Positions 8,633 to 17,778 of a DNA stretch of 64,000 bases are shown one piece after another; position 1 is the first letter of the stretch, and each line of letters begins with the position of its first letter. The translations under genes and the position numbers were made by a program. Origin of the DNA: an uncultured Pelagibacteraceae bacterium (GTDB lineage: Bacteria > Pseudomonadota > Alphaproteobacteria > Pelagibacterales > Pelagibacteraceae); the NCBI GenBank assembly GCA_902577075.1, contig CACGXV010000002.1:264001-328000 (forward strand). The letters run 5' to 3'. The notes beneath the pieces were generated by a model. The model was not told where the DNA came from. It made no database searches and saw only the letters and a program-made list of their open reading frames with translations.

Positions 8633-9049
8633 TTAAGAAATACTTTCTAAAGTTTTTTGAAACTTTCCAGCATGAGATTTTTCAGCTTTTGCCAAAGTCT
8701 CAAACCAGTCAGCTATTTCATCAAAGCCTTCATCTCTGGCTGTTTTAGCCATTCCCGGGTACATATCTGTATACTCATGTGTTTCACCTTGAATTGCAGA
8801 CTCAAGATTTGCTTTTGTTTCACCGATTGGCTTACCAGTTGCTGGATCACCAACTTCTTCAAGATATTCTAGATGACCATGTGCGTGTCCGGTTTCACCT
8901 TCTGCAGTTGATCTGAATACTGCTGCTACATCGTTAAAACCTTCAACATCAGCTTTTTGAGCAAAATAAAGATATCTTCGATTTGCTTGGCTTTCACCAG
9001 CAAATGCTTCTTTTAAGTTTTCCTCTGTTTTACTTCCTTTTAATGACAT
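8633..9049 (-). CDS. rbr: Rubrerythrin, diiron-domain-only form
   Basis: Peroxide-reducing non-haem diiron protein. The 138 residues carry the full ligand set of the four-helix ferritin-like domain: E19, E52-x2-H55, E89, E92 and E123-x2-H126. The C-terminal rubredoxin domain of classical rubrerythrin (about 190 residues) is absent, so electrons must come from a separate donor, possibly the downstream Fe-S protein. Upstream lie a strong TTGACA promoter and an Irr-box-like site over the predicted transcription start. Confidence 0.93.
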   Translation of the reverse strand: MSLKGSKTEENLKEAFAGESQANRRYLYFAQKADVEGFNDVAAVFRSTAEGETGHAHGHLEYLEEVGDPATGKPIGETKANLESAIQGETHEYTDMYPGMAKTARDEGFDEIADWFETLAKAEKSHAGKFQKTLESIS

Positions 9050-9063
9050 ATTTACTCCTACTA

Positions 9064-9080
9064 TTAATAATGATTCTAAA
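9064..9080 (-). promoter_or_regulatory. Irr-box-like site at the rubrerythrin promoter
   Basis: TTAATAATGATTCTAAA matches the alphaproteobacterial iron control element TTTAGAA-N3-TTCTAAA at 12 of 14 fixed positions, with one half perfect. It covers the predicted transcription start, where Irr would be expected to repress. A further perfect half-site TTTAGAA lies at 9120-9126, just upstream of the -35 box. The irr gene itself is the next gene. Confidence 0.55.
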
Positions 9081-9086
9081 ATATGG

Positions 9087-9116
9087 TTTATATAAACGTT
9101 AAAAAATATATGTCAA
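9087..9116 (-). promoter_or_regulatory. Promoter of rubrerythrin
   Basis: On the minus strand a consensus -35 TTGACA (9116-9111) is followed after 16-18 bases by an overlapping TATATA/TATAAA -10 (9094-9087). The predicted start is near 9080, leaving a leader of about 30 bases. It is one of the best sigma-70-type promoters visible in the window. Confidence 0.65.
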
Positions 9117-9165
9117 CAGTTTAGAATAAATACAATGTATTATTTAAACTATTGATATTATTGAA

Positions 9166-9594
9166 TTATTTTTGAGATTGATTATCACTCACAATTTTAG
9201 CGATAACTTCTACTGATTTTATTTTTTTTCCTGGGATTGTTCTTTTAATATTAACTTCATCAACATCATCTTCATGAATATCAATTAATCTATTTTCTTC
9301 TTCATCAAAGAAATGGTGGTGATGAGTAACATTTGTATCGAAATAACTTTGTGAAGCATTCAGTGGAATCTCTTTTAAATAGCCCCTCTTGATAAATGCA
9401 TGAACAGTATTATAAACTGTTGCCAGTGAAACCTTAATATTTGCTTGATTTTCAATGATTTTAACCAATTCCTTTATTGTAAAGTGAAAAGTCTTTTCAG
9501 CATCAAACAAAACTTCGCAAATTTTAATTCTTTGTTTTGTGGGTCTTAGACCTGATTTTCTTAATTTTTTTATATATTGCTCAGCGTAAGCCAT
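9166..9594 (-). CDS. irr: Fur-family iron response regulator Irr
   Basis: Alphaproteobacterial iron/haem-responsive repressor. The 142-residue protein has the Fur-type winged helix (VSLATVYNTVHAFIKRGYLKEI, about 55-76) and the Irr-typical run of histidines H91-H94 followed by FFDEEENRLIDIHEDD, rather than the Fur/Mur metal motif. Its divergent placement beside fabA-fabB-fabI recurs in alphaproteobacteria, to my knowledge. The N-terminal haem-regulatory motif of the Bradyrhizobium protein is absent. An Irr-box-like site lies 6 bases upstream of the start, suggesting autoregulation. Confidence 0.88.
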   Translation of the reverse strand: MAYAEQYIKKLRKSGLRPTKQRIKICEVLFDAEKTFHFTIKELVKIIENQANIKVSLATVYNTVHAFIKRGYLKEIPLNASQSYFDTNVTHHHHFFDEEENRLIDIHEDDVDEVNIKRTIPGKKIKSVEVIAKIVSDNQSQK

Positions 9595-9599
9595 TACTA

Positions 9600-9616
9600 A
9601 TTATAATTATTCTAAA
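9600..9616 (-). promoter_or_regulatory. Irr-box-like site between irr and fabA
   Basis: ATTATAATTATTCTAAA matches TTTAGAA-N3-TTCTAAA at 12 of 14 fixed positions with one half perfect, the same pattern as the site at rbr. It lies 6 bases before the irr start and about 50 bases before fabA. A TATAAT at 9629-9634 could serve as the fabA -10, so binding here could affect both genes. Confidence 0.5.
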
Positions 9617-9666
9617 GAATATCTATATTATAATTGTGGTAAATCAAGTAATAAGATTACAAATTT

Positions 9667-10167
9667 ATGAAAAAAAATTCCTTTAATTATGATGAATTAA
9701 TAGGTTGTGCAAATGGTGAGCTTTTTGGCCCTGGTAATGCAAAATTACCATCTCCTCCAATGCTTATGTTTGACAGAATTACTGAAATTGATGAAAATAA
9801 GGGTGCTTTTAGCAAAGGATTGATGAAAGCTGAACTTGATATTAAAGATGATTTATGGTTTTTTGATTGTCACTTTAAAGAAGATCCAGTTATGCCAGGA
9901 TGTTTAGGTCTAGATGCAATGTGGCAGTTGGTTGGATTTTACTTAGGTTGGCTTGGAAACCCAGGAAGAGGAAGAGCTTTAGGGGTAAGCACAGTGAAAT
10001 TTACTGGAGAAGTTTTAAAGAATGTCAAAATGGCAACATATATAATTGATATGAAAAGAATATTAATTAAAGGTGAGACAACTGTTGGCTTAGCAAATGG
10101 AATTCTTCTGGCAGATGATAAAAAGATTTACTCAGCTGATGGTCTAAAAGTAGGATTATTTAAATAA
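9667..10167 (+). CDS. fabA: 3-hydroxydecanoyl-ACP dehydratase/isomerase FabA
   Basis: Dehydrates 3-hydroxydecanoyl-ACP and isomerises the trans-2 to the cis-3 double bond, the branch point of anaerobic unsaturated fatty acid synthesis. The 166 residues show the catalytic His69 ([14 protein letters not shown]) and Asp83 (LGLDAMWQ), as in E. coli FabA (H70, D84). The stop overlaps the fabB start by one base (TAATG), and fabI follows, so the three form one operon divergent from irr. Confidence 0.97.
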   Translation: MKKNSFNYDELIGCANGELFGPGNAKLPSPPMLMFDRITEIDENKGAFSKGLMKAELDIKDDLWFFDCHFKEDPVMPGCLGLDAMWQLVGFYLGWLGNPGRGRALGVSTVKFTGEVLKNVKMATYIIDMKRILIKGETTVGLANGILLADDKKIYSADGLKVGLFK

Positions 10168-11378
10168 TGAAAAGAGTAGTAGTTACAGGTTTAGGAATTA
10201 TTTCTTGTTTAGGTAACAATCAGGAAGAAGTTCATCAATCTTTATTAAATTCTAAGTCAGGTATTTCTTTTTCCGAAGAGTATAAAGAACACAATTTAAA
10301 AAGTCATATCCATGGAAAGCCAAATATAAAACTTGAAGATCACATAGATAGAAAAACAATTAGATTTATGGGCTCTGGATCAGCTTATAATTATATTGCA
10401 ATGAAAGAAGCAATTGAAGATTCTGGACTAGAAGAAAGTGAAGTAAGTAATTTTAAAACTGGGATTGTTATGGGTTCAGGTGGACCTTCAATAGAAAATG
10501 TTATTTTAGCAGCAGATAAAACTAGAGCTAAAACTCCAAAATTAATGGGACCATTTATAGTTCCAAGAACAATGGCGAGTACAGCTTCAGCTACACTTGC
10601 TGTGCCTTTTAAAATTAAAGGTACGAATTATACAATGAGTTCAGCATGTGCAACTAGTGGTCACTGCATTGGAAATTCTATGGAATTAATTCAAATGGGA
10701 AAACAAGATATTGTTTTTGCTGGTGGAAGTGAAGAAATTCATTGGGCAATGACAGCAATGTTTGATGCAATGACTGCACTTTCATCAAAATATAATGATA
10801 CTCCTGAAAAAGCTTCAAGGGCATATGATAAAACAAGAGATGGTTTTGTAATTGCAGGAGGTGCAGGGGTTCTAGTCCTTGAAGAGTACGAACATGCAAA
10901 AGCAAGGGGAGCTAAAATTTACGCAGAATTAACTGGTTATGGAGCAACCTCAGATGGATACGATATGGTAGCCCCATCAGGTGAAGGAGCAGTAAGATGT
11001 ATGAAAATGGCAATTTCAACTTCTAAAAATAAAATAGATTATATAAATACTCATGGAACATCTACTCCTGTAGGAGATATTACAGAATTAAATGCAGTAA
11101 AAGATACTTTTGGAAATGAAATTCCAAAAATAAGTTCAACCAAATCTTTGTCAGGTCATCCACTAGGAGCTGCTTCAGTTCACGAAGCTATATATTGTTT
11201 AATTATGATGAAAAACAATTTTATTGCTGGATCAGCCAACATCGGTGAAATGGATGAAGAGGCTAAAAAATTTCCAATCGTTGCTAAAACAGAAACAGAG
11301 GCAACTTTAAATACAGTTATGTCAAATAGTTTTGGTTTTGGTGGAACAAATGCAACACTAATTTTTGAGAAAGTTTAA
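10167..11378 (+). CDS. fabB: 3-oxoacyl-ACP synthase I FabB
   Basis: Condensing enzyme that elongates cis-3-decenoyl-ACP and completes unsaturated fatty acids. The 403-residue protein has the Cys-His-His triad: C161 in [13 protein letters not shown]296 in [12 protein letters not shown] and H331 in [14 protein letters not shown], and the C-terminal [13 protein letters not shown]. His-His rather than His-Asn, together with its fabA partner, supports FabB/FabF type I. Length is typical. Confidence 0.96.
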   Translation: MKRVVVTGLGIISCLGNNQEEVHQSLLNSKSGISFSEEYKEHNLKSHIHGKPNIKLEDHIDRKTIRFMGSGSAYNYIAMKEAIEDSGLEESEVSNFKTGIVMGSGGPSIENVILAADKTRAKTPKLMGPFIVPRTMASTASATLAVPFKIKGTNYTMSSACATSGHCIGNSMELIQMGKQDIVFAGGSEEIHWAMTAMFDAMTALSSKYNDTPEKASRAYDKTRDGFVIAGGAGVLVLEEYEHAKARGAKIYAELTGYGATSDGYDMVAPSGEGAVRCMKMAISTSKNKIDYINTHGTSTPVGDITELNAVKDTFGNEIPKISSTKSLSGHPLGAASVHEAIYCLIMMKNNFIAGSANIGEMDEEAKKFPIVAKTETEATLNTVMSNSFGFGGTNATLIFEKV

Positions 11379-11381
11379 TTA

Positions 11382-12167
11382 ATGTCTTTAATGAAGGGAA
11401 AAAAAGGACTGATAATGGGTGTCGCGAATGAACGGTCTATTGCGTGGGGTATTTCGCAAAAACTTGCTGAAGCAGGTGCAGAATTAGCTTTTACTTATTT
11501 GGGTGATGCTCTTAAAAAAAGAGTGGTACCTTTAGCAAAAAAACTCAATTCAAATGTTACTTTTAGTTGTGACGTTGAAAAAAAAGAGGAAGTAGTAAAA
11601 CTTTTTGAAGATATTAAATCCCAATGGGGCGAGATAGACTTTGTTGTCCATGCAATCGCATTTTCAGATAAATCTGAATTATCTGGAGAATATTTAAATA
11701 CTACTAGAGAAAATTTTCAAAGAAGTATGCTTATTTCATGCTTTTCGTTCACAGAAGTTGCAAGAGAAGCTTCTAAAGTTATGAAAGTGGGTGGTAGCAT
11801 GATCACTCTAAGTTATGAGGCTAATAAAGCTATACCAAATTATAATGTCATGGGTGTTTGTAAAGCAGCATTGGAGTCTAGTGTAAAATATTTAGCACGT
11901 GATTTAGGAGCTAAAGGAATTAGAGTTAACGCAATAAGTGCTGGTCCAATTAAAACTTTAGCAGCATCAGCAATTGGAGATGCAAAATTTTTATATAAAT
12001 GGAATGCGGATCACTCATTTTTAAAAAGAAATGTAGATAATTTAGATGTTGGAAACTCTGCACTATATCTTCTAAGTGATATGGCAGGTGGTGTGACTGG
12101 TGAAATTCACTATGTAGATGCTGGCTATAACAAAGTAGGAATGCCAGATCCTAAAAATATATCTTAA
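11382..12167 (+). CDS. fabI: Enoyl-ACP reductase FabI
   Basis: NADH-dependent reduction of trans-2-enoyl-ACP, the last step of each elongation round. The 261-residue SDR protein opens with GKKGLIMGVANERSIAWGI, has the Tyr145/Tyr154-x6-Lys161 active site (YEANKAIPNYNVMGVCK) and the RVNAISAGPIKTLAASAI loop. These are all diagnostic of FabI rather than a general ketoreductase. Follows fabB after 3 bases. Confidence 0.96.
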   Translation: MSLMKGKKGLIMGVANERSIAWGISQKLAEAGAELAFTYLGDALKKRVVPLAKKLNSNVTFSCDVEKKEEVVKLFEDIKSQWGEIDFVVHAIAFSDKSELSGEYLNTTRENFQRSMLISCFSFTEVAREASKVMKVGGSMITLSYEANKAIPNYNVMGVCKAALESSVKYLARDLGAKGIRVNAISAGPIKTLAASAIGDAKFLYKWNADHSFLKRNVDNLDVGNSALYLLSDMAGGVTGEIHYVDAGYNKVGMPDPKNIS

Positions 12168-12178
12168 ATTCGATTGTT

Positions 12179-12331
12179 ATGCTTATATTAGTTTGGTTTG
12201 TGGTTTGTATAATATTTTTTATTGTACAATTAATCCTTGAAGGTTCTGGTCATGCATTAGAAGTTTTTGCCCTATTGACTGCAATTGCTTTATTCTTAAT
12301 AAATAAATTAGGTAAAAAAAAAGTTAAATAA
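12179..12331 (+). CDS. Small membrane protein, 50 residues
   Basis: An open frame starting MLILVWFVVCIIFFIVQLIL predicts two membrane segments (about 2-20 and 27-42) joined by EGSGHALEV, and a basic tail NKLGKKKVK that would favour the cytoplasm. It begins 11 bases after the fabI stop and ends 11 bases before the msrB start, filling an otherwise unexplained gap on the same strand. I do not recognise a family. The composition and perfect fit into the gap make it likely to be real. Confidence 0.6.
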   Translation: MLILVWFVVCIIFFIVQLILEGSGHALEVFALLTAIALFLINKLGKKKVK

Positions 12332-12342
12332 AACAATTTATT

Positions 12343-12834
12343 GTGAGAAGAAATTTTTTAAAAATTGCAGCTACATCTGTATTGGGTTTAATAATCTATC
12401 CATTAAACTCTTTAGCTAACAACTTAGTTGGATTTAAAAAAAAATTGAAAAATGATGAAAGTGAATACAATATTATAAATCCTGACCTTACTGAGGAGCA
12501 GAAAATAATAATGTTTGAGGAAGGTACTGAGCGTGCTGGTACGAGTGAATTAAACTATGAAAAAAGAAAAGGGTCATATCATTGTGCTAACTGTGGTGTG
12601 AAATTATTTGATTCCACTGCAAAATTCGACAGCGGAACAGGTTGGCCCTCATTTACTGAAGCAATACCAGGAGTATTTGTAACAAAAGTTGATTATTCAT
12701 TTGGCATGAAGAGAACTGAATATAGTTGTGCAAATTGTGGTGCACACCACGGGCACGTATTTAATGATGGACCAGATGGTGGAAAAAGATATTGTAGCAA
12801 TGGTCTTTGCTTATTATTTATACCAGAAAGTTAA
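12343..12834 (+). CDS. msrB: Tat-exported peptide-methionine (R)-S-oxide reductase MsrB
   Basis: Repairs methionine R-sulfoxide in proteins. The GTG start at 12343 is chosen because it gives MRRNFLKIAA followed by a hydrophobic stretch and LNSLA: a twin-arginine signal. The mature enzyme has zinc cysteines C81/C84 and C129/C132, the FDSGTGWPSF motif and catalytic Cys151 in RYCSNG. The usual RYC-(I/V)-N-S is changed to RYCSNG, with an extra Cys156. Export of a pre-folded zinc enzyme by Tat implies repair of periplasmic proteins. Confidence 0.92.
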   Translation: MRRNFLKIAATSVLGLIIYPLNSLANNLVGFKKKLKNDESEYNIINPDLTEEQKIIMFEEGTERAGTSELNYEKRKGSYHCANCGVKLFDSTAKFDSGTGWPSFTEAIPGVFVTKVDYSFGMKRTEYSCANCGAHHGHVFNDGPDGGKRYCSNGLCLLFIPES

Positions 12835-12855
12835 TAACGAGAATATTGCCAAAAA

Positions 12856-14928
12856 TTAAACAGCCGCCTGCTTAATAGATAGTTTTACTTTACCTCGATC
12901 AAATCCAATAACTTTAACTTTAACTTCATCACCTTCTTTGACTACATCAGTAACTTTAGCAACTCTTTTGTCTGCAAGTTCTGAAATATGGACTAATCCA
13001 TCTTGTTTTCCTAAAAAATTCACAAATGCACCAAATTCCATAATTTTCATAACTTTTCCATTATAGATTTTATTTAATTCAGCTTTTGCAGTTATATCCT
13101 TAATCATTTGCATTGCTTTATTTCTAGATTCTTCATCTGGAGCTGCTACAGTTACATCACCTTCGTCATTAACATCAACTTTTGCTCCTGATTTTTCTAC
13201 TATTTCTCTGATAGTTGCACCACCTTTTCCTATTACAGCAGCAATATCTTTTTTGTCTACAGTAATTTTTTCCATTTTCGGTGTGTGTTTTCCAACATTA
13301 TCTCTTGATTTAGAAAGTGCTTTATTCATCTCACTTAGGATATGGACTCTCCCATCTTTAGCTTGTTTCAATGCCTGCTCCATGATCTCAAATGTAATTC
13401 CAGTGATTTTAATATCCATTTGTAATGATGTGATCCCATCTTTGGTTCCAGCAACTTTAAAGTCCATATCTCCAAGATGATCTTCATCACCAAGAATATC
13501 CGATAATACTGTAAAATCATCACCTTCTTTTATTAAACCCATTGCAATTCCTGCAACTGGTTCTTTTATAGGAACACCTGCATCCATAAGAGCTAGAGAA
13601 GTTCCACAAACAGTTGCCATTGAAGATGAACCATTTGACTCAGTTATTTCTGATACAATCCTAAATGTATAAGGAAAACTTTCTTTTGATGGTAGTGAGG
13701 AGTTAATTGCTCTCCATGCTAATTTTCCATGACCTATCTCTCTTCGACCTGTTCCAATTCTACCAGTTTCACCAACTGAGAATGGAGGAAAATTATAATG
13801 CAACATAAATCTTTCTTTTAGAAGACCATCTAGACTTTCAATTCTTTGTTCATCATCTGAAGTACCTAAAGTAGTTGTAACAATTGCTTGAGTTTCACCT
13901 CTTGTAAATAATGCAGAACCATGAACTCTAGGTAAAATACCTACTTCACACATTATTGGTCTGACATCTGCAAGACCTCTTCCATCAATACGATTTTTAT
14001 TTTTTAGTATGTCAGTTCTTACTATAGATTTCTCTAAATTTTTGAGTTGAGAGTTAACATCTAAATCTGTGTAATCTTCGTTTTCCTCATAAAGTTTTTT
14101 TGCTTTCTCAGTTATTACAGAAATTTGATTTGATCTATCCTGTTTATCTCTAGTAGAGAATGCTTTCTTCAGATCTTCAGTAAATTCTTCCTCTAATTTC
14201 TTTTTTATTTCTGAAAGATCTTTTTTTTCAACAACCCATTCTGGTTTTCTACATTCTTTTGCAAGATCTTCTATCATTTGAATTATTGGAATAAAACCTT
14301 CATGACCAAATTTTACAGCATTTAACATTTCTTCCTCTGTTAAACCATTTGCTTCTGATTCAACCATTAAAACTGCATCTTTAGTACCAGCAACCACTAA
14401 ATCTAATTTGGACTCCTCTAATTCTTTTTTTGATGGGTTAAGCACATATTCTCCTTTAATAAAGCCAACTCTAGAAGCTCCGACAGGACCCATAAAAGGC
14501 ATACCTGATATAGCTAAAGCTGCTGATGATGCTATGATAGATAAGATGTCTGGTTCATTTTCTTTATCATAAGATATTACAGTTGGTAACAGCTGCACTT
14601 CATTTTTAAATTCATCAGGAAACAATGGCCTAATTGGTCTATCAATTAATCTTGAGATAAGAGTTTCACTCTCAGTTGGTCTTGCCTCCCTTTTAAAATA
14701 ACCACCTGGAATTTTACCAGCTGCATAATATTTTTCTTGATAGTTTACTGATAGAGGAAAATAATCCATTTCTGGATTTACTTTTTTTGCACCAACTACC
14801 GTTGCCAAAACAACTGTTTCTCCACACTGAGCTATGATTGCTCCATCGGCTTGTCTTGCTATCTTACCTGTTTCTAAACTTACTTTTTTTCCACTAATTT
14901 CTATTTCTTTTTTAATTACTTTAAACAT
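12856..14928 (-). CDS. pnp: Polyribonucleotide nucleotidyltransferase (PNPase)
   Basis: Phosphorolytic 3'-5' exoribonuclease of mRNA turnover. The 690 residues contain two RNase PH-type domains (the second begins near residue 310 with [11 protein letters not shown]), a KH domain ([17 protein letters not shown], about 560) and a C-terminal S1 domain ([28 protein letters not shown]). The acidic tail present in many alphaproteobacterial PNPases is missing. Starts directly after the rpsO stop, so the rpsO-pnp pair is conserved. Confidence 0.97.
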   Translation of the reverse strand: MFKVIKKEIEISGKKVSLETGKIARQADGAIIAQCGETVVLATVVGAKKVNPEMDYFPLSVNYQEKYYAAGKIPGGYFKREARPTESETLISRLIDRPIRPLFPDEFKNEVQLLPTVISYDKENEPDILSIIASSAALAISGMPFMGPVGASRVGFIKGEYVLNPSKKELEESKLDLVVAGTKDAVLMVESEANGLTEEEMLNAVKFGHEGFIPIIQMIEDLAKECRKPEWVVEKKDLSEIKKKLEEEFTEDLKKAFSTRDKQDRSNQISVITEKAKKLYEENEDYTDLDVNSQLKNLEKSIVRTDILKNKNRIDGRGLADVRPIMCEVGILPRVHGSALFTRGETQAIVTTTLGTSDDEQRIESLDGLLKERFMLHYNFPPFSVGETGRIGTGRREIGHGKLAWRAINSSLPSKESFPYTFRIVSEITESNGSSSMATVCGTSLALMDAGVPIKEPVAGIAMGLIKEGDDFTVLSDILGDEDHLGDMDFKVAGTKDGITSLQMDIKITGITFEIMEQALKQAKDGRVHILSEMNKALSKSRDNVGKHTPKMEKITVDKKDIAAVIGKGGATIREIVEKSGAKVDVNDEGDVTVAAPDEESRNKAMQMIKDITAKAELNKIYNGKVMKIMEFGAFVNFLGKQDGLVHISELADKRVAKVTDVVKEGDEVKVKVIGFDRGKVKLSIKQAAV

Positions 14929-15177
14929 TTACTTCCTTAAATTTAATTTTGATAATATTGCTTTATATGCTTCCATATTGTTTCTTTTTAAATAATCTAA
15001 TAATTTTTTTCTTCTATTGACAGCTCTCAAAAGACCAACAGAAGAGTGTTTATCTTTTTTAAATTGCTTCATGTGTTTTGACAGACTTTCAATTTTTCCT
15101 GTTAATTGAGCAATTTGCACTTCGGAAGATCCTGTGTCTTTCTGATGGACTTTTAGTTCGTTTACTTTTTCTTTCAT
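14929..15177 (-). CDS. rpsO: 30S ribosomal protein S15
   Basis: Primary 16S rRNA-binding protein of the 30S platform. The 82-residue product has the diagnostic DTGSSEVQIAQLTGKIESL segment and the HSSVGLLRAVNRRKKLLDYLKR helix. It is about seven residues shorter at the N-terminus than E. coli S15 (89), the lost part being the variable first helix. No alternative upstream start fits before rbfA. Immediately precedes pnp with no gap. Confidence 0.97.
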   Translation of the reverse strand: MKEKVNELKVHQKDTGSSEVQIAQLTGKIESLSKHMKQFKKDKHSSVGLLRAVNRRKKLLDYLKRNNMEAYKAILSKLNLRK

Positions 15178-15185
15178 TTTTTTCC

Positions 15186-15551
15186 TTATTTATTTGTTTG
15201 TTTAATTAAATTTTCAATTTTTTCTGCATAATCAAAAGAATCATCTTTTACGAAGAAAAGTTTAGGTAAAAACTTCATTATTATTTTTTTAGATAATACT
15301 TTTCTAATAATAAATGATGATATTTTCAATTTTTCAATAATTTCCTCAGTATTTTTTCCACCTAATGGCATTACAAATATTTTTGCTGTTTTTAGATCTG
15401 GAGACATTCTCACCTCTGTAACTGTAATTTCTCTAGTTGATAAGTTTGGAATTTTTGCTTCATCCCTTAAAAATAGAGTACCCAGTGCTTGCTTAATCAT
15501 TTCACCTACTCTTAATTGTCTTTGTGAAATAGGTTTTCCTAAATTTTTCAT
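15186..15551 (-). CDS. rbfA: Ribosome-binding factor A
   Basis: Late 30S maturation factor with a KH-like fold. The 121 residues begin SQRQLRVGEMIKQALGTLFLRDE and contain the family core ITVTEVRMSPDLKTAKIFVMPLGG. It abuts infB exactly and is followed by rpsO after 8 bases. In most alphaproteobacteria truB lies between rbfA and rpsO; it is absent here. Confidence 0.95.
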   Translation of the reverse strand: MKNLGKPISQRQLRVGEMIKQALGTLFLRDEAKIPNLSTREITVTEVRMSPDLKTAKIFVMPLGGKNTEEIIEKLKISSFIIRKVLSKKIIMKFLPKLFFVKDDSFDYAEKIENLIKQTNK

Positions 15552-17768
15552 CTAAATTGTTCTTTCAGTTACTGTTGAATTATAGACTTCAATAATATCT
15601 TTTTTTTGGTAATCAGCGAAGTCTTTAAGAGTAATTCCGCATTCTAAACCTGCTGAAACTTGTTTTGTTTGATCTTTTTCTCTAAATATTGAACCTATTT
15701 TTCCACTAAAAATGATAGTTCCATCTCTTATAACTCTTGCATTAGAATTATGCGTAATTTCACCCTCGACAACTTTTGATCCAGCTACTTTTCCAACTTT
15801 TGAAACTTTGAATATTTCAAGTATCTCTGCACTTCCAATTATTTTTTCCTCAATATTTGGGGATAATAAACCTGCCATTTTGCCTCTTATAAAATCTAAA
15901 ACTTCATAAATTATATTAAATGACGAAATTGAAATTTTTTCTTGCTCAGCTCTTTTTTTTGCTTCTTTGCTTGGTTTAACGTTGAATGCGATAATTACTG
16001 CCTCAGATGCTTTTGCCAACGTCACATCCGTTTCGGTAACCATACCAATATCTGAGAGAAGTATTTTTGGTTTAACTTCATCATGTTTAATTTGATCTAT
16101 TGCATTTTTAATGGCCTCTGAAGAGCCATGGACATCAGATTTAATAATAATATTTAGCTCCTCTGAAGCTGTGCTTTTAAAAGCAGAGTCTTGGGTAACA
16201 AAATTAAGTGGAATTTTTTCATTTTTAGACTCCTGAACTCTAGCCTCACACAATGATTTAGCCTCTTTTTCGCTATGTAAAACTATAAAATCATCCCCAG
16301 ATTTTGATGCTCCATTTATACCAATAATTTCTATTGGGGTGGCCGGTGTGGCAACATCAATATGTTTTCCTTGGTCATTAATGATTGCTCTAATTTTTCC
16401 CCATTTAAGACCACTAACGAAATAGTCACCTTTTTTAAGCGTGCCAGCAGTAATTATTATATTTGCTACAGGTCCTCTTCCAATATCAATCTTTGACTCT
16501 AAAACTACCCCCCTTGCATTTGTTTCGAAATCTGTTTTTAGATCTAATATTTCTGCTTGGAGTACAATTGACTCAACTAACTTATCTAAGTTTTTCTTAG
16601 TTTTTGTCGATATCTCTACCATCAAAGTATCACCTGATAAGTCCTCTGCAATAAGTTCATGCTCTAATAATTGGTTTTTTATTTTTTGCGGATCTGCCTC
16701 TGGTAAATCACATTTATTTATTGCAACAACTATTGGAACTTTTGCTGCTTTTGCATGTTTAATTGACTCAATTGTTTGCGGTTTTACACCATCATCTGCT
16801 GCAACAACTAGTACTACAATGTCTGTTAACTTAGATCCTCTTGCTCTCATCTCTGTAAAAGCTGCATGGCCTGGGGTATCAATAAATGTAATTTTATTAT
16901 TATGATGTTTTATCTGATATGCTCCTATGTGTTGAGTGATACCTCCAAATTCTCCAGAAACAACATTTGCTTCTCTCAAAACATCGAGAACTGATGTTTT
17001 TCCGTGATCAACATGACCCATCACAGTTACAATTGGAGGTCGATTTTTTAGATTTTCGGATTTTACTTCTTTTATTTTTTCAATAATTTCTTCAGCTCTC
17101 TTCTCTCTAATAGGATTATGGCCAAATTCTTTTACTAGATATTCAGCTGTATCTGCATCTATTGTGTGATTTATAGTTACAGTTACTCCCATTCCAAGTA
17201 AGTGTTTTATAATACTACTTGACTGTTCTGCCATTCTATTTGCGAGCTCCCTGATAGTTATTACTTCAGGCAAATTGACTTCTCTCTTTATTTGCTTAAA
17301 ATTATCTTTTTCGTCATTTTGGTTTAAATTTCTATTTTCTTTTTGTTTAGCTCTTTTTAAAGATGCTAAACTTCTTGATTTTTGTTCTACATGATCATCA
17401 CTTAAGGCTCTTGAAATAGTTAATTTTAATTCTCTTCTTTTTCCTACAATTTTTGAAGATTTGTTGTCTTTTTGCGAAGCTTCACCTTTTAGTCTTCTAG
17501 TTGCTCTTTGCTCTGCTAATTTTCTTTTTTCAAAGTCTGAAGTGGTTTGATTGGTTGATCTGGTAAAATTGTTTATTTTTGGCGTACTGACATTGTTTGG
17601 TCTTAAGTTATTGTTATTTTGTCTTGTGAATTGAGTCTTTCCAACAAACTTTGAGTTCTTTTTTTCTATTACTACAGAGTTTTTTGATTTTGATTTAGCT
17701 TGCTCAATACTGCTAAACGTTTTTTTTGAACTTCCTGAAATTGATAACTTTAACTTTTTTTTTTCCAT
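15552..17768 (-). CDS. infB: Translation initiation factor IF-2
   Basis: GTPase that positions fMet-tRNA on the 30S subunit and drives subunit joining. The 738 residues have a lysine-rich, low-complexity N-terminus (about 1-160), an IF2 N-domain (TIRELANRMAEQSSSIIKHLL) and the G domain with GHVDHGKT, DTPGHAAF and NKCD motifs starting near residue 245. Beta-barrel and C-terminal domains follow. Shorter than E. coli IF-2 (890), mainly by loss of N-terminal linker. Lies 10 bases downstream of nusA. Confidence 0.97.
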   Translation of the reverse strand: MEKKKLKLSISGSSKKTFSSIEQAKSKSKNSVVIEKKNSKFVGKTQFTRQNNNNLRPNNVSTPKINNFTRSTNQTTSDFEKRKLAEQRATRRLKGEASQKDNKSSKIVGKRRELKLTISRALSDDHVEQKSRSLASLKRAKQKENRNLNQNDEKDNFKQIKREVNLPEVITIRELANRMAEQSSSIIKHLLGMGVTVTINHTIDADTAEYLVKEFGHNPIREKRAEEIIEKIKEVKSENLKNRPPIVTVMGHVDHGKTSVLDVLREANVVSGEFGGITQHIGAYQIKHHNNKITFIDTPGHAAFTEMRARGSKLTDIVVLVVAADDGVKPQTIESIKHAKAAKVPIVVAINKCDLPEADPQKIKNQLLEHELIAEDLSGDTLMVEISTKTKKNLDKLVESIVLQAEILDLKTDFETNARGVVLESKIDIGRGPVANIIITAGTLKKGDYFVSGLKWGKIRAIINDQGKHIDVATPATPIEIIGINGASKSGDDFIVLHSEKEAKSLCEARVQESKNEKIPLNFVTQDSAFKSTASEELNIIIKSDVHGSSEAIKNAIDQIKHDEVKPKILLSDIGMVTETDVTLAKASEAVIIAFNVKPSKEAKKRAEQEKISISSFNIIYEVLDFIRGKMAGLLSPNIEEKIIGSAEILEIFKVSKVGKVAGSKVVEGEITHNSNARVIRDGTIIFSGKIGSIFREKDQTKQVSAGLECGITLKDFADYQKKDIIEVYNSTVTERTI

Positions 17769-17778
17769 TTTTCATCTC

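Noticed and set aside
11896..11901. CACGTG core inside fabI as a third parS
   Set aside because: Flanking bases (TTAG ... ATTT) do not form the TTTCACGTGAAA core, and it is far from parAB.
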